Shown here one piece after another: positions 7,999-17,078 of a DNA stretch of 64,000 bases. Below the pieces are notes generated by a model. It had not been told where the DNA came from. It did no database searches and worked only from the letters and a program-made list of their open reading frames with translations. The DNA comes from Microbacterium sp. MYb54 (GTDB lineage: Bacteria > Actinomycetota > Actinomycetes > Actinomycetales > Microbacteriaceae), in NCBI RefSeq assembly GCF_002979515.1, contig NZ_PCPA01000011.1, forward strand, positions 62,001 through 126,000, in the 5' to 3' direction. The first letter of the stretch is position 1. Each line of letters begins with the position of its first letter. The translations under genes were made by a program, and so were the position numbers.

Positions 7999-9462
7999 AT
8001 GTACGGAACATATCTGCGGCGCGAACTCGCCGGCCGCAAGAAGCAGACGGTGATCGTCGCGATCGGGCTGGCGATCGCGATCGCCCTCGTGATCGTCGTC
8101 AACGCCCTCACCGCAGGAGTGCGCGATGCGCAGGCGCAGGCCCTCGCCTCCGTCTACGGGGTCGGCACCGATCTCACCGTGACGGGCGCGGCCGCCGAGC
8201 CCGGCCAGGGTGAGGGGCCGCGCTTCGACTTCGACGCGGATGCGGGCGAGAGCGACGGCGAGACCACCACGCTCGCACAGTCCACGCTGCGGACCGACTT
8301 CCTGCGCGGCACTCTCGACTCGTCGGTACTCGACACCGTCGCCGCCACGGACGGCGTAGCGGCAGCATCCGGGGCATTGAGTCTCACGAATTCCACATTC
8401 TCCGGCGAGGTGCCCAGCGGCGGATTCGCGCAGCAGGACGGCGAGCAGCCGGCCGCTCCCGAGGAAGGACAGTCGCCACCGGAGGGCGGACAGGGCGGCG
8501 GCGGAGGCTCCTTCGGAGTCGACTCCTTCTCGGTGCTCGGGATCGATCCCGCAGCAACCTCGGTCGGTCCGCTCGCGTCGGCCGAGGTGACGGACGGCCG
8601 CGGATTCGATGCTGATGACGCCGAAGCACTCGTCGCCCTCGTCGACAGCACCTACGCCGGTACGAACGAGATCGCGGTGGGAGACACGATCGATGTCGCC
8701 GGCTCCGATGTCGAGGTCGTCGGCATCCTCGGCTCGACCTCGGACAGTGCGGACACAGCCGCGAACGTCTATCTGCCGCTGAGTACCGCGCAGACGCTCG
8801 CCGGAGTGGACGACGTCATCTCCACCGTCTACGTGCAGGCTGATTCGGCCGAATCCATCGACGCGGTGCAGTCCGCGCTGGCCGACGAGCTCCCCGACGC
8901 GACGGTGACCTCGCAGTCCGAGCTCGCCTCGACCGTCTCGGGTTCCCTCTCCAGCGCGACCACGCTGATCACGAACCTCGGCACGTGGCTCTCGATCATC
9001 GTGCTCGCCGTCGCTGTGCTGCTCTCGGTGCTGCTCACGCTGTCCGGCGTCGGGCGTCGCACGAGGGAGTTCGGAACGCTCAAGGCGATCGGCTGGTCGA
9101 ATGGCCGGGTCGTGCGTCAGGTCGCGGGCGAGTCGATGGTGCAGGGACTCATCGGGGGAGCGGTCGGCCTCGTCCTCGGCATCGCCGGCATCGTGCTGAT
9201 CAATGTCCTGAGGCCCACTGTCGCCGCGAGCGGCGCAGGTCAGGGCGTAGGCCCCGGCGGTATGGGCGGCGGCCCCACCGGCGGTGGCGCGATGTTCCAG
9301 AGCCAGCAGGCCGCAGACATCGTCCTGCAGGCGCCGTTCACACCCTGGGTTCTGGTGGCGGCCGTCGGCCTCGCGGTGCTCGGTGGTCTGGTCGCCGGTG
9401 CGTTCGGCGGCTGGCGTGCTGCGCGCCTGAGCCCGGCGGAAGCACTGCGCTCGGTCGCATGA
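7999..9462 (+). CDS. MacB/FtsX-type ABC transporter permease
   Basis: A 487-aa permease. One N-terminal membrane span (about 18-38) is followed by a roughly 280-residue extracellular MacB-like domain, then the FtsX core with spans near 330-350, 385-405 and 450-475. Two flexible insertions stand out: a Pro/Gln/Gly-rich stretch near 140-172 and a Gly-rich stretch near 410-430. Such permeases work with a LolD/MacB-like ATPase, here encoded 58 bp downstream, to export peptides or drugs or to transmit stress. Start has GGAAGGAGAGAG immediately before ATG. No sensor gene adjoins, so the substrate is unknown. Confidence 0.88.
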   Translation: MYGTYLRRELAGRKKQTVIVAIGLAIAIALVIVVNALTAGVRDAQAQALASVYGVGTDLTVTGAAAEPGQGEGPRFDFDADAGESDGETTTLAQSTLRTDFLRGTLDSSVLDTVAATDGVAAASGALSLTNSTFSGEVPSGGFAQQDGEQPAAPEEGQSPPEGGQGGGGGSFGVDSFSVLGIDPAATSVGPLASAEVTDGRGFDADDAEALVALVDSTYAGTNEIAVGDTIDVAGSDVEVVGILGSTSDSADTAANVYLPLSTAQTLAGVDDVISTVYVQADSAESIDAVQSALADELPDATVTSQSELASTVSGSLSSATTLITNLGTWLSIIVLAVAVLLSVLLTLSGVGRRTREFGTLKAIGWSNGRVVRQVAGESMVQGLIGGAVGLVLGIAGIVLINVLRPTVAASGAGQGVGPGGMGGGPTGGGAMFQSQQAADIVLQAPFTPWVLVAAVGLAVLGGLVAGAFGGWRAARLSPAEALRSVA

Positions 9463-9520
9463 GCGCTGCCCGCACGAGCAGAACCGACTGAACCCGACAT
9501 TCCACGAGAAGGAGAAGCAC

Positions 9521-10246
9521 ATGACCATGGCAGACCTCGACCAGACGGCGCCGCGGACCGAGAACGAGCAGCCGCTCTATCGTGTCGCGGGCGTCACCAG
9601 GACCTACGCCCAGAAGGGGCGCATCGTGAAGGCGCTGATGGGCGTGGACCTCGACATCATGCCCGGCGAGTTCGTCACGATCCAGGGCCCGACCGGAGGA
9701 GGGAAGTCGACCCTGCTGCAGTTGCTCGGTGCACTCGACACCCCGTCGACCGGGTCGCTCCTGCTGGACGGCAGAGAGCTCGCATCGGCGTCGGCGAAGG
9801 AGCTCGGCCGCATCAGGGCGGAGGAGATCGGGTTCGTGTTCCAGGGGTTCAACCTGATCCCCACGCTCACCGCGACGCAGAACGTCGACATGGCGCTCGA
9901 GCCGCTCGGAGTCGACAAGGCGCAGCGCCGCACCAGGGTCGCCGAAGCTCTCGCCCACGTCGGCCTCGATGACAGAGGCGACCATCTGCCCACCGAACTC
10001 TCCGGAGGCCAGCAGCAGCGCGTCGCGATCGCACGAGCCATCGTCAAGAAGCCTCGCGTGCTCCTCGCCGATGAGCCGACCGGAAATCTCGACGAGAGCA
10101 TGCGCGACGAGATCCTGACGCTGCTCGAATCGCTGTGCGCCGAGGGGATCACCATCATCGTGGTGACGCATGACTCCGCGGTGGCGCAACGTGCGACACG
10201 TCGACTGCGCCTCACCAAGGGCGTGGTGCAGGACATCACGAAGTAG
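9521..10246 (+). CDS. MacB/LolD-type ABC transporter ATP-binding protein
   Basis: A 241-aa single ABC ATPase partner of the preceding FtsX-type permease. It shows Walker [10 protein letters not shown], signature LSGGQQQR and Walker B VLLADEP. Start ATG 9521 has AAGGAG 7 nt upstream; a second ATG two codons later is possible. The pair forms a compact two-gene exporter operon closed by the stem-loop at 10275-10310. ATP hydrolysis would drive the MacB-like mechanotransmission rather than classical import. The exported compound cannot be inferred. Confidence 0.93.
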   Translation: MTMADLDQTAPRTENEQPLYRVAGVTRTYAQKGRIVKALMGVDLDIMPGEFVTIQGPTGGGKSTLLQLLGALDTPSTGSLLLDGRELASASAKELGRIRAEEIGFVFQGFNLIPTLTATQNVDMALEPLGVDKAQRRTRVAEALAHVGLDDRGDHLPTELSGGQQQRVAIARAIVKKPRVLLADEPTGNLDESMRDEILTLLESLCAEGITIIVVTHDSAVAQRATRRLRLTKGVVQDITK

Positions 10247-10274
10247 GGGAGCACGACCATCGTCGTGTGACGCA

Positions 10275-10310
10275 CGAAGGGCCGGGCACCTCGCGGTACC
10301 CGGCCCTTCG
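10275..10310. terminator. Bidirectional stem-loop terminator
   Basis: CGAAGGGCCGGG (10275-10286) pairs perfectly with CCCGGCCCTTCG (10299-10310), a 12-bp stem with a 12-nt loop between convergent ABC ATPase and gnd genes. Confidence 0.75.
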
Positions 10311-10321
10311 ACGGCAAGTCG

Positions 10322-11776
10322 TCAGTGCGTGTCTTCGGCCTCGATCTCGGTGCGGTCGCCCGACCACAGCGTGTGGAAGGTGCCCGGCTTGTCGATGCGC
10401 TTGTAGGTGTGCGCACCGAAGAAGTCGCGCTGTCCCTGCACGAGGGCGGCGGGGAGACGGTCGGCGCGGATGCCGTCGTAGTACGACAGCGACGAAGAGA
10501 ACGCCGGAGCCGGGATACCCGCCTGTGCGGCGGTCACGACGACGCGGCGCCACGAGGCCTGGCCACGGGTGAGCGCCTCGGCGAAGTACGGGGCGGTCAT
10601 CAGCACGGGCAGGTCGGGGGTCGCGGCGTAGGCGTCGGCGATGCGGTTGAGGAACTGGGCGCGGATGATGCAGCCGCCGCGCCAGATCTTCGAGATCGCA
10701 CCGAGGTCGATGTTCCAGCCGTACTCGGCCGCACCCGCGCGGATCTCGTCGAAGCCCTGCGAGTAGGCGACGATCTTCGACGCGTAGAGAGCCAGGCGCA
10801 CGTCCTCGATGAACTGATCGGTGTCGGAGGCCGAGACCGTGAACTCCTCGTCGGGCCCGGGAAGGGCGCCGGCGACGGCACGCTGCTCGGGGTGCGAGGA
10901 GAGCGAGCGGGCGAAGGTCGCCTCGGCGATGCCGGAGACGGGGACGCCGAGCGACAGTGCGGTCTGCACGGTCCAGGCCCCGGTGCCCTTGGCGCCCGCC
11001 TGGTCGAGGATCACGTCGACGAGCGGCTTGCCGGTCTCGGCATCCACCTGGCGGAGCACCTCGGCGGTGATCTCGATCAGGTACGACTCGAGTTCGCCCT
11101 TGTTCCACTCGGCGAAGATCTCGGCGATCTCCGCGGGCGACTTGCCGGTGCCGCGGCGGATGAGGTCGTAGGCCTCGGCGATGAGCTGCATGTCGGCGTA
11201 CTCGATGCCGTTGTGCACCATCTTGACGAAGTGGCCCGCGCCGTCGTGGCCGACGTGCGTGACGCACGGCTCGCCCTCGGCGATCGCGGCGATCGAACGC
11301 AGGATCGGTCCGAGCGTGATCCACGACTCGTCCGAACCGCCGGGCATGATCGACGGGCCGAGCAGTGCGCCCTCTTCGCCGCCCGAGATGCCGGCGCCGA
11401 CGAAGTTGATGCCGGTCTCGCGGACCGCCTTCTCCCGGCGGATGGTGTCGGGGAAGTACGCGTTGCCGCCGTCGACGATGATGTCGCCCGGCTCGAACAC
11501 CTCGACCAGCGAGTTGATCACGGCGTCGGTCGGGCCGCCGGCCTTGACCATGATGATCGCGGTCCGCGGCTTCTGCAGCGAGTCCGCGAACTCCTGGTAG
11601 GTGTGGGCGGGGACGAATCCGGCCTCGGGGTGCTCGTCGAGGAGAGTCTGGGTCTTCTCGTAGCTGCGGTTGAAGATCGCCACCGTGTTTCCCTCGCGGC
11701 TGGCGAGGTTGCGGGCGAGATTCGATCCCATGACGGCGAGTCCGACGACTCCGATGTTCGCTGATGCTTCGGGCAC
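10322..11776 (-). CDS. gnd: 6-phosphogluconate dehydrogenase (decarboxylating)
   Basis: A 484-aa enzyme of the oxidative pentose-phosphate pathway converting 6-phosphogluconate to ribulose-5-phosphate, CO2 and NADPH. The N-terminal dinucleotide motif is [12 protein letters not shown] and the active-site segment [12 protein letters not shown] carries K185 and N189. Length is that of the long dimeric form. The GTG start at 11776 has GAGGAG 7 nt upstream. Its place next to the idonate/gluconate genes, whose final enzyme is gluconokinase, suggests it serves as the outlet of that pathway. Confidence 0.97.
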   Translation of the reverse strand: MPEASANIGVVGLAVMGSNLARNLASREGNTVAIFNRSYEKTQTLLDEHPEAGFVPAHTYQEFADSLQKPRTAIIMVKAGGPTDAVINSLVEVFEPGDIIVDGGNAYFPDTIRREKAVRETGINFVGAGISGGEEGALLGPSIMPGGSDESWITLGPILRSIAAIAEGEPCVTHVGHDGAGHFVKMVHNGIEYADMQLIAEAYDLIRRGTGKSPAEIAEIFAEWNKGELESYLIEITAEVLRQVDAETGKPLVDVILDQAGAKGTGAWTVQTALSLGVPVSGIAEATFARSLSSHPEQRAVAGALPGPDEEFTVSASDTDQFIEDVRLALYASKIVAYSQGFDEIRAGAAEYGWNIDLGAISKIWRGGCIIRAQFLNRIADAYAATPDLPVLMTAPYFAEALTRGQASWRRVVVTAAQAGIPAPAFSSSLSYYDGIRADRLPAALVQGQRDFFGAHTYKRIDKPGTFHTLWSGDRTEIEAEDTH

Positions 11777-11832
11777 AGAAGGCTCCTCGATCGTGAAGAA
11801 GGGGTGGTTTCAGCGTATCGCTGTACGGGAGG

Positions 11833-12723
11833 TCAGTGGCCACCTGTGTCACGAGAGGCGATGAAGCGTCGCGACACGGCGATGTCGCGGTCGCCGAGCC
11901 CGGCGGCGACCAGCTCGTCGAAGGCCGCCCGCAGAGTGGGCAGCAGTACGGGGGACGTTCCGGTGGCGTCGGCGATGTCGGCCGCGAAGCCGAGGTCCTT
12001 CACCATGTACTGCGCGATGCCGCTGGGGGAGTCGTCGCCGGTGACGAGCTTCTCGCGGCGACTGTCGAGCAGCCGCGATCCGGCGTATCCACCCGACAGG
12101 AGCGACCACAGCGCGTCGAGGTCGAGGCCGGATCGCTCGGCGAGCACGGTGGCCTCGCCGAGCGCCATGATCGTCGCGGAGACCACGAGCTGGTTGCAGG
12201 CCTTGGCGACTTCTCCTGCCCCGAGCGGGCCGAGAAGGACGGGGGTGCCGCACGGAGCGAGTACTCCCGCCGCGACGGCAGCATCATCCGGATCGCCGCC
12301 GAGCATGATCGAGAGGGTTCCGGCGATCGCTCCGTCTTCGCCACCCGAGACCGGGCAGTCCACGAACCTGACGCGTCCGCCCGTCTGTGCCCCCACCCGC
12401 TCCGCGAGAGTGCGGACGGCAGGTGCAGACGATGTCGAGCCGATGAGGACGAGCAGGTCGCCGGCGTCGGAGAGCAGGCCGTCGGGGCCGTCGAGCATGG
12501 CTTCGAACGGAGGGAGGTCCGGCAGCATCATGAGCAGGACGTCTACTCTGGAGGCGAGCTCGCGTGGTGTCTCCGCCCAGGAGGCCCCGGCGGCCAGCAG
12601 CTCCGGCTGGGGGCGGCGTGCGTGGATGACGAGACGGCCGTGTGCGGCGAGCAGGTGGTCGGCCATGGGGCGGCCCATCGCGCCCAGACCCACTGCGCCG
12701 ACGGTGACGGATGAGTTGTCCAT
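11833..12723 (-). CDS. Beta-hydroxyacid dehydrogenase (3-hydroxyisobutyrate/tartronate-semialdehyde reductase family)
   Basis: A 296-aa NAD(P)-dependent oxidoreductase. It has GLGAMGRPMA (12-21), the substrate motif DCPVSGGEDGA (122-132) and catalytic lysine K174 with N177 in GEVAKACNQL. Relatives act on 3-hydroxyisobutyrate, glycerate, threonate or similar short hydroxyacids. The ATG at 12723 is supported by TACCGT ending 6 nt upstream, a leaderless arrangement; the longer frame to 12933 invades the divergent gene. It is divergent from the D-2-hydroxyacid dehydrogenase, and the shared 32-bp element at 12743-12774 lies between them. Exact substrate unknown. Confidence 0.88.
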   Translation of the reverse strand: MDNSSVTVGAVGLGAMGRPMADHLLAAHGRLVIHARRPQPELLAAGASWAETPRELASRVDVLLMMLPDLPPFEAMLDGPDGLLSDAGDLLVLIGSTSSAPAVRTLAERVGAQTGGRVRFVDCPVSGGEDGAIAGTLSIMLGGDPDDAAVAAGVLAPCGTPVLLGPLGAGEVAKACNQLVVSATIMALGEATVLAERSGLDLDALWSLLSGGYAGSRLLDSRREKLVTGDDSPSGIAQYMVKDLGFAADIADATGTSPVLLPTLRAAFDELVAAGLGDRDIAVSRRFIASRDTGGH

Positions 12724-12729
12724 GCGCAC

Positions 12730-12735
12730 ACGGTA
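12730..12735 (-). promoter_or_regulatory. Leaderless -10 box of the beta-hydroxyacid dehydrogenase gene
   Basis: TACCGT on the minus strand ends 6 nt before the ATG at 12723, placing the transcription start at the start codon. No clear -35 is seen. Confidence 0.5.
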
Positions 12736-12742
12736 GCAATAA

Positions 12743-12774
12743 TCCAACAGATAGAACAGTGTCCAGCGGAATGG
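12743..12774 (+). repeat. 32-bp intergenic element, copy A (candidate IclR operator)
   Basis: This segment between divergent dehydrogenase genes aligns without gaps to 14805-14836 at 22 of 32 positions. Invariant blocks are TCCAA (1-5), GAAC (12-15), TCCAGCGG (20-27) and TGG (30-32). The half TCCA-N6-TGGA is an imperfect palindrome in this copy. Binding by the IclR protein at 13937 is inference. Confidence 0.5.
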
Positions 12775-12822
12775 ATCTGGGCTAAGGTGAGGCATCCAAG
12801 ACTTCCCGAGGAAGGGATCAGT

Positions 12823-13881
12823 ATGACGGGGACCGAGAAGAAGCTGCGCGCCGTCGTGGCGGTACCACTGCCGGAAGATCTGTGTCGACTGATCGAGGAG
12901 CTCGAGCCTCGGGTCGAGGTGCTCCGCGATCACTCGCTCATGCCCCCGATGCGCGGCCCCGCAGACTGGTCCGGCGACCCGGAGTACGCCCGCACCCCGA
13001 GCCAGCAGCAGGCGTTCGACGATCTGGTCGACTCCGCCGACGTGCTGTTCGGGATCCCCGATGTGGATGCCGCGGCACTGGCTCGCACCGTGTCAGCGAA
13101 CCCGCGTCTGCGTTGGGTCATGACGACTGCTGCGGGCGGCGGATCCTCGGTGAAGGCGGCCGGTCTCGATCGCGAAGACCTCGATCGCATCGTGTTCACC
13201 ACGAGTGCTGGTGTGCACGGCGGTCCGCTCGCGGAGTTCGCGGTGTTCGGGGTCATGGCGGGCGCGAAGAACTTCCCACGCCTCATCGCCGATCAGAGCA
13301 CTCGCACCTGGCCCGACCGCTGGGAGATGCGTCAGCTCGATGAGATGACCGTGCTGGTCGTCGGCCTCGGCGGCATCGGCGGGGAATGCGCTCGGCGCTT
13401 CCATGCGCTCGGCGCCAGGGTCTGGGGCACGACCCGCTCGGGAGAGCCGGTGGCGGGCGTCGACCGCCTGGTGCCGCTGGATGAGCTGACCGAGGCGGTG
13501 GCCCACGTCGATGCGATCGTGGTCACGCTTCCCGGCACGGCGCAGACCCACCATCTGATCGGCGCCGACGTGTTCGACGCTGTGAAGCCGGGCGCGATCA
13601 TCACCAACGTGGGTCGCGGCACCGTGATCGACGAGAGCGCCCTTCTCGGTGCGCTCGACGACGGCCGCGTGGCCTTCGCCGCCCTCGACGTGTTCGAGCA
13701 GGAGCCGCTCGACGACGCCTCGCCTCTGTGGACGCACCCGAACGTGCTCGTCAGCCCGCACACCGCGGCGCTGAGCTCGAAGGAGGAGGAGCGGATCGCC
13801 CGCCGCTTCGCCGAGAACGCGGCGCGCCTGCTCGATGGCCAGCCGCTGACCGCCGTGGTCGATACGGTCGAGTTCTACTGA
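12823..13881 (+). CDS. D-isomer-specific 2-hydroxyacid dehydrogenase
   Basis: A 352-aa NAD(P)-dependent dehydrogenase. The Rossmann motif is GLGGIG (181-186), with catalytic R265 (VGRGTVID), E294 (FEQEPL) and H313 (SPHTA). The family reduces 2-keto acids such as glyoxylate, hydroxypyruvate or 2-ketogluconate. Here a role in reducing a 2-keto sugar acid to idonate or gluconate is plausible because an idonate/gluconate operon follows. The ATG at 12823 has GAAGGG about 7 nt upstream; the frame extension to 12787 is not needed. An 11-bp stem-loop follows at 13884-13912, before the IclR gene. Confidence 0.9.
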   Translation: MTGTEKKLRAVVAVPLPEDLCRLIEELEPRVEVLRDHSLMPPMRGPADWSGDPEYARTPSQQQAFDDLVDSADVLFGIPDVDAAALARTVSANPRLRWVMTTAAGGGSSVKAAGLDREDLDRIVFTTSAGVHGGPLAEFAVFGVMAGAKNFPRLIADQSTRTWPDRWEMRQLDEMTVLVVGLGGIGGECARRFHALGARVWGTTRSGEPVAGVDRLVPLDELTEAVAHVDAIVVTLPGTAQTHHLIGADVFDAVKPGAIITNVGRGTVIDESALLGALDDGRVAFAALDVFEQEPLDDASPLWTHPNVLVSPHTAALSSKEEERIARRFAENAARLLDGQPLTAVVDTVEFY

Positions 13882-13883
13882 TC

Positions 13884-13912
13884 GTCGCGCAGGCGGTTAC
13901 TGCCTGCGCGAC
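13884..13912 (+). terminator. Stem-loop after the 2-hydroxyacid dehydrogenase gene
   Basis: GTCGCGCAGGC (13884-13894) and GCCTGCGCGAC (13902-13912) form a perfect 11-bp stem with a 7-nt loop. It starts 3 nt after the stop and lies 24 bp before the IclR start, so it may separate the two transcripts or attenuate read-through. Confidence 0.6.
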
Positions 13913-13936
13913 TCCCCGATGGCGGAAGGCTCGGCC

Positions 13937-14725
13937 ATGGATGACGACACCCGCGAAGGGCGCGACCCTGCGCCGGCCGTGACCCGGAGCATCCGCCTGC
14001 TCGGCATCCTCGCCGAGGCGGGCGGTCCGCGCACCCTCACCGAGCTCGCGGGAGATCTGGGGCTGGCGAAGTCGTCGACCGCGAACCTGTGCCTCGCGCT
14101 CGAAGCGGGCGGCATGGTCGATCGCACCGCGCAGGGCTATCGCCTCGGAGTGCGCACGGCGGAACTGGGCGGCGCGTTCGCTGCACAGTTCAACCAGGTG
14201 CGCGAGTTCTACAGCGTCTGCGAGGCCTCGCCGCAGCTGGCGTCCGAGCTCGTCCAGGTCGCGATGCTCGACGGCTCGGATGCGCTGTACCTCGCCAGGC
14301 ACGAGGGTTCGCGCTCGCTGCGCCTGGGCACCCCGTTGGGCTCGCGGCTTCCCGCGCCGCTGTCGGCGACGGGGCGCGCGCTCCTCGCCGCGATGAGCGA
14401 TGCGGAGGTCGTGGAGCTCCTCGGCGAGGATGCTGTCTTCCCGCAGTTGACCGAGCGCAGCGCGACGACGATGTCCGGGCTCCTCGAGGTTCTGGCCACG
14501 GCTCGTCGCCGCGGCTGGGCGCTCGATGCGGAGGAGTCCTTCCGCGGCATCGTCGGCGTAGCGGTACCCCTGGAAGGCTGGGCCCCGACCGATCCGCCGC
14601 TCGCCCTCGGCGTCGCCATCCGTGCTGCCGAGGCCGACTACGAGCGCATCGAGCGCGTCGGCGAGGCGCTGCGCGAAGCCGCCGCCGCGCTGACGAATCC
14701 CTTCAGCTCCGCCGTTCGGCGCTGA
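13937..14725 (+). CDS. IclR-family transcriptional regulator of the idonate/gluconate cluster
   Basis: A 262-aa regulator with an N-terminal helix-turn-helix (LAKSSTANLCLALEAGG region, about 40-60) and an IclR effector domain (LSATGRALLAAMS, RRRGWALDAEE). The ATG at 13937 has GGAAGG 8 nt upstream and is chosen over the ATG at 13919, which lacks a ribosome site. It sits between the 2-hydroxyacid dehydrogenase and the transport/catabolic operon. The two 32-bp elements at 12743 and 14805 bracket it and are its candidate targets. The effector may be idonate, gluconate or a keto derivative; this is inference from neighbours. Confidence 0.92.
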   Translation: MDDDTREGRDPAPAVTRSIRLLGILAEAGGPRTLTELAGDLGLAKSSTANLCLALEAGGMVDRTAQGYRLGVRTAELGGAFAAQFNQVREFYSVCEASPQLASELVQVAMLDGSDALYLARHEGSRSLRLGTPLGSRLPAPLSATGRALLAAMSDAEVVELLGEDAVFPQLTERSATTMSGLLEVLATARRRGWALDAEESFRGIVGVAVPLEGWAPTDPPLALGVAIRAAEADYERIERVGEALREAAAALTNPFSSAVRR

Positions 14726-14804
14726 CTCCTCTCGTCCGTCCGCCCGCCGCCCCTCGAGGGGAGGGGGCGGTTTCCTGTGCGCACCTGAGACGCGTTGAAA
14801 AGTG

Positions 14805-14836
14805 TCCAAAGGGTTGAACGCAATCCAGCGGGCTGG
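14805..14836 (+). repeat. 32-bp intergenic element, copy B (candidate IclR operator)
   Basis: It matches copy A (12743-12774) at 22 of 32 positions, including TCCAGCGG. This copy covers the -35 box and the full spacer of the promoter at 14814-14842, so a bound regulator would be expected to repress the transporter operon. Confidence 0.5.
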
Positions 14837-14842
14837 TAATGT
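14814..14842 (+). promoter_or_regulatory. Sigma-70-like promoter of the MFS/idonate operon
   Basis: TTGAAC (14814-14819), a 17-bp spacer and TAATGT (14837-14842) give a good housekeeping promoter about 42 bp before the GTG start at 14884. It is embedded in the 32-bp element. Confidence 0.65.
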
Positions 14843-14883
14843 CGGGGTCGCGCCGCAGGCGAAGCCGATCGAAGGAGATGGCA

Positions 14884-16296
14884 GTGACCGACCCCCGCAC
14901 CTCAGCCCGTGCAGTGTCCGATGACCCGGAATACGCGGCGAATCTGCGCCGCGCGACACTCGCGTCGAGCATCGGCAGCGCACTGGAGTACTTCGACTTC
15001 GCGCTCTACGGCCTCTCGACGGCGCTGATCTTCAACGTCCTCTTCTTCCCGCAGGACGACCCGGCCATGGCCACGGTCGCCGCATTCGCGACCTTCGGCG
15101 TCGGCTTCCTCGCGCGCCCGTTCGGCGGTCTCTTCTTCGGAGTGCTCGGCGACAAGCTCGGTCGCAAGTGGGTCCTGGTCGCGACCATCGTGCTGATGGG
15201 CGGTGCCTCGACAGCGATCGGCCTCCTGCCCACCTACGCCGCGATCGGCGTCTGGGCACCGATCCTGCTGGTGCTGATGCGTCTCCTGCAGGGCTTCGGC
15301 GCAGGTGCCGAGCAGGCGGGGGCGACGGTACTGATGGCCGAGTATGCACCGGTCAAGCGCCGCGGCTTCTTCTCCGCTCTGCCGTTCGTCGGCATCCAGG
15401 CGGGCACGCTGCTCGCGGCCGTCGTCTTCGGCCTGATCACGCTGCTCCCCGAGGATCAGCTACTGAGCTGGGGCTGGCGCGTGCCGTTCCTCGCTTCGTT
15501 CGCACTCATCCTCCTCGCCCTGTTCATCCGGATGCGGCTGCGTGAGACGCCGACGTTCGTCGAGCTCGAGAAGCACGAGCAGGTGGCCGACCGCCCGATC
15601 AAGGAGATCTTCACGCACGGGCTGCCCGGCGTGATCGTCGGTGTGGGGCTGCGGATGGCCGAGAACGGCGGGTCGTACATGTTCCAGACGCTGGGACTGG
15701 CGTTCTTCGTCACGGTCGTCGGCGAGAGCGCCGACAAGAGCCTGCTCACGTGGGGCGTCACCCTCGGGTCGCTGATCGGCGTCTTCTCGGTGCCGTTCAC
15801 CGGACACCTCTCCGACCGCTTCGGACGCCGCACGGTGTACCGCTTCGGGGCGGTCTTCATGCTCGTCTACACATTCCCCGCCTGGTGGCTTCTCTCGCTC
15901 GGCAACTACGCCATCGCCATCGGCGTCATCGCGATCGGAATCGGGGTCGCCGTGAACAGCATGCTCGGCCCGCAGTGCGCCATGCTCCCCGAGCTCTTCG
16001 GCAACCGTCACCGCTATCTCGGGGTGGCGATGGCTCGCGAGATCTCCGCTGTGCTCGCCGGCGGTCTCGCCGGTGTCCTCGGCGCATATCTGATCGCGGT
16101 GAGCGGCGGCAACTGGGTGCTCCTGGCCATCTACATGGCCGTGCTCGCCCTCATCACGGTCGCCTCGACGTTCCTGGCCCCCGAGACCCTTCGCCGTGAC
16201 CTCACCCGCGTCGACGACGCGATCAAGGTCTCTCGCGCCGAGGGCGGCGACGATGTGTTCGCCACCACCGTGTCGATCAAGGCCGTCGGTCGATGA
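14884..16296 (+). CDS. MFS transporter, metabolite:H+ symporter type
   Basis: A 470-aa twelve-span major-facilitator protein. The signature GVLGDKLGRKWVL between spans 2 and 3 and RLLQGFGAGAEQAGA are typical of the MHS branch (ShiA/KgtP/ProP-like), which imports organic acids with protons. GTG 14884 is chosen because AAGGAG ends 6 nt upstream; an ATG at 14878 directly abuts that site. It is first in an operon with idnO-like, FAH-like, idnD-like and gntK-like genes, so it probably imports idonate, gluconate or a keto-gluconate. Its stop overlaps the next start (ATGA). Confidence 0.92.
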   Translation: MTDPRTSARAVSDDPEYAANLRRATLASSIGSALEYFDFALYGLSTALIFNVLFFPQDDPAMATVAAFATFGVGFLARPFGGLFFGVLGDKLGRKWVLVATIVLMGGASTAIGLLPTYAAIGVWAPILLVLMRLLQGFGAGAEQAGATVLMAEYAPVKRRGFFSALPFVGIQAGTLLAAVVFGLITLLPEDQLLSWGWRVPFLASFALILLALFIRMRLRETPTFVELEKHEQVADRPIKEIFTHGLPGVIVGVGLRMAENGGSYMFQTLGLAFFVTVVGESADKSLLTWGVTLGSLIGVFSVPFTGHLSDRFGRRTVYRFGAVFMLVYTFPAWWLLSLGNYAIAIGVIAIGIGVAVNSMLGPQCAMLPELFGNRHRYLGVAMAREISAVLAGGLAGVLGAYLIAVSGGNWVLLAIYMAVLALITVASTFLAPETLRRDLTRVDDAIKVSRAEGGDDVFATTVSIKAVGR

Positions 16297-17078
16297 CCGC
16301 GCTGCCGGCGGGGCTGGCCGCCTTCGACCTGACGGGGCGCACGGCGCTCGTGACCGGATCGGGCCAGGGCATCGGCAGGACGCTCGCGGAAGGCCTCGCC
16401 GGCGCCGGCGCGACCGTGATCGTGCACGGGCGGGATGCGGCGAAGGCGCACGCAGCGGCGACCGAGATCGCTCAGACCACCGGCGCCACCGTCCGCAGCG
16501 TCGTCTTCGACGTCACCGACTCCGCGGCGGTCGACACCGGGATGGGTGAGGTCGAGGCTCTGGTCGGCACACCGGACATCCTCGTGAACAACGCGGGAGT
16601 CCAGCGCCGGGCGCCGATCGCGGAGTTCACCGACGAAGACTGGGATGTGCTCGTACAGACGAACCTCGCCAGCGTCTTCCGGCTGTCCCGCCGGATCGCC
16701 GCGGGCATGATCGCCCGGGGCTCGGGCAAGATCATCCAGATCGGCAGCGTGCAGTCGCAGCTCGCCCGCCCCTCGATCGCTGCCTACTCGGCCACCAAGG
16801 GCGCGATCGTGATGTTCACGAAGGGGCTGTGCGCCGACCTCGCCCCGCACGGCATCCAGGCGAACGCGATCGCTCCCGGCTACTTCGCGACCGAGCTCAC
16901 GCAGGCCCTCGTCGCCGACGAGGAGTTCTCGGCGTGGGTCCGCGGGCGCACCCCGGCCGGCCGATGGGGAGACACTCGGGATCTGGTCGGTGCGCTGCTG
17001 TTCCTCGCCAGCGGCGCGAGCGATTTCGTGAACGGGCAGACCCTGTTCGTCGACGGCGGCATGACGGCGGTCGTCTGA
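16293..17078 (+). CDS. idnO: SDR-family gluconate 5-dehydrogenase (5-keto-D-gluconate reductase)-like protein
   Basis: A 261-aa classical SDR with TGSGQGIG (21-28), NNAG, serine in GSVQSQ and YSATK. The N-terminal FDLTGRTALVTG opening is typical of gluconate 5-dehydrogenase. The proposed reaction is reduction of 5-keto-D-gluconate to D-gluconate, consistent with idnD-like and gntK-like genes in the same operon. ATG 16293 overlaps the transporter stop and the 3' end overlaps the next gene, so the run is coupled. The symbol rests on operon context plus family resemblance; 2-dehydro-3-deoxygluconate 5-dehydrogenase is an alternative. Confidence 0.82.
   Translation: MTALPAGLAAFDLTGRTALVTGSGQGIGRTLAEGLAGAGATVIVHGRDAAKAHAAATEIAQTTGATVRSVVFDVTDSAAVDTGMGEVEALVGTPDILVNNAGVQRRAPIAEFTDEDWDVLVQTNLASVFRLSRRIAAGMIARGSGKIIQIGSVQSQLARPSIAAYSATKGAIVMFTKGLCADLAPHGIQANAIAPGYFATELTQALVADEEFSAWVRGRTPAGRWGDTRDLVGALLFLASGASDFVNGQTLFVDGGMTAVV

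Noticed and set aside
10325-11764. Long plus-strand open frame (479 codons) opposite gnd
   Set aside because: Antisense shadow of an unmistakable 6-phosphogluconate dehydrogenase; codon periodicity belongs to the other strand.
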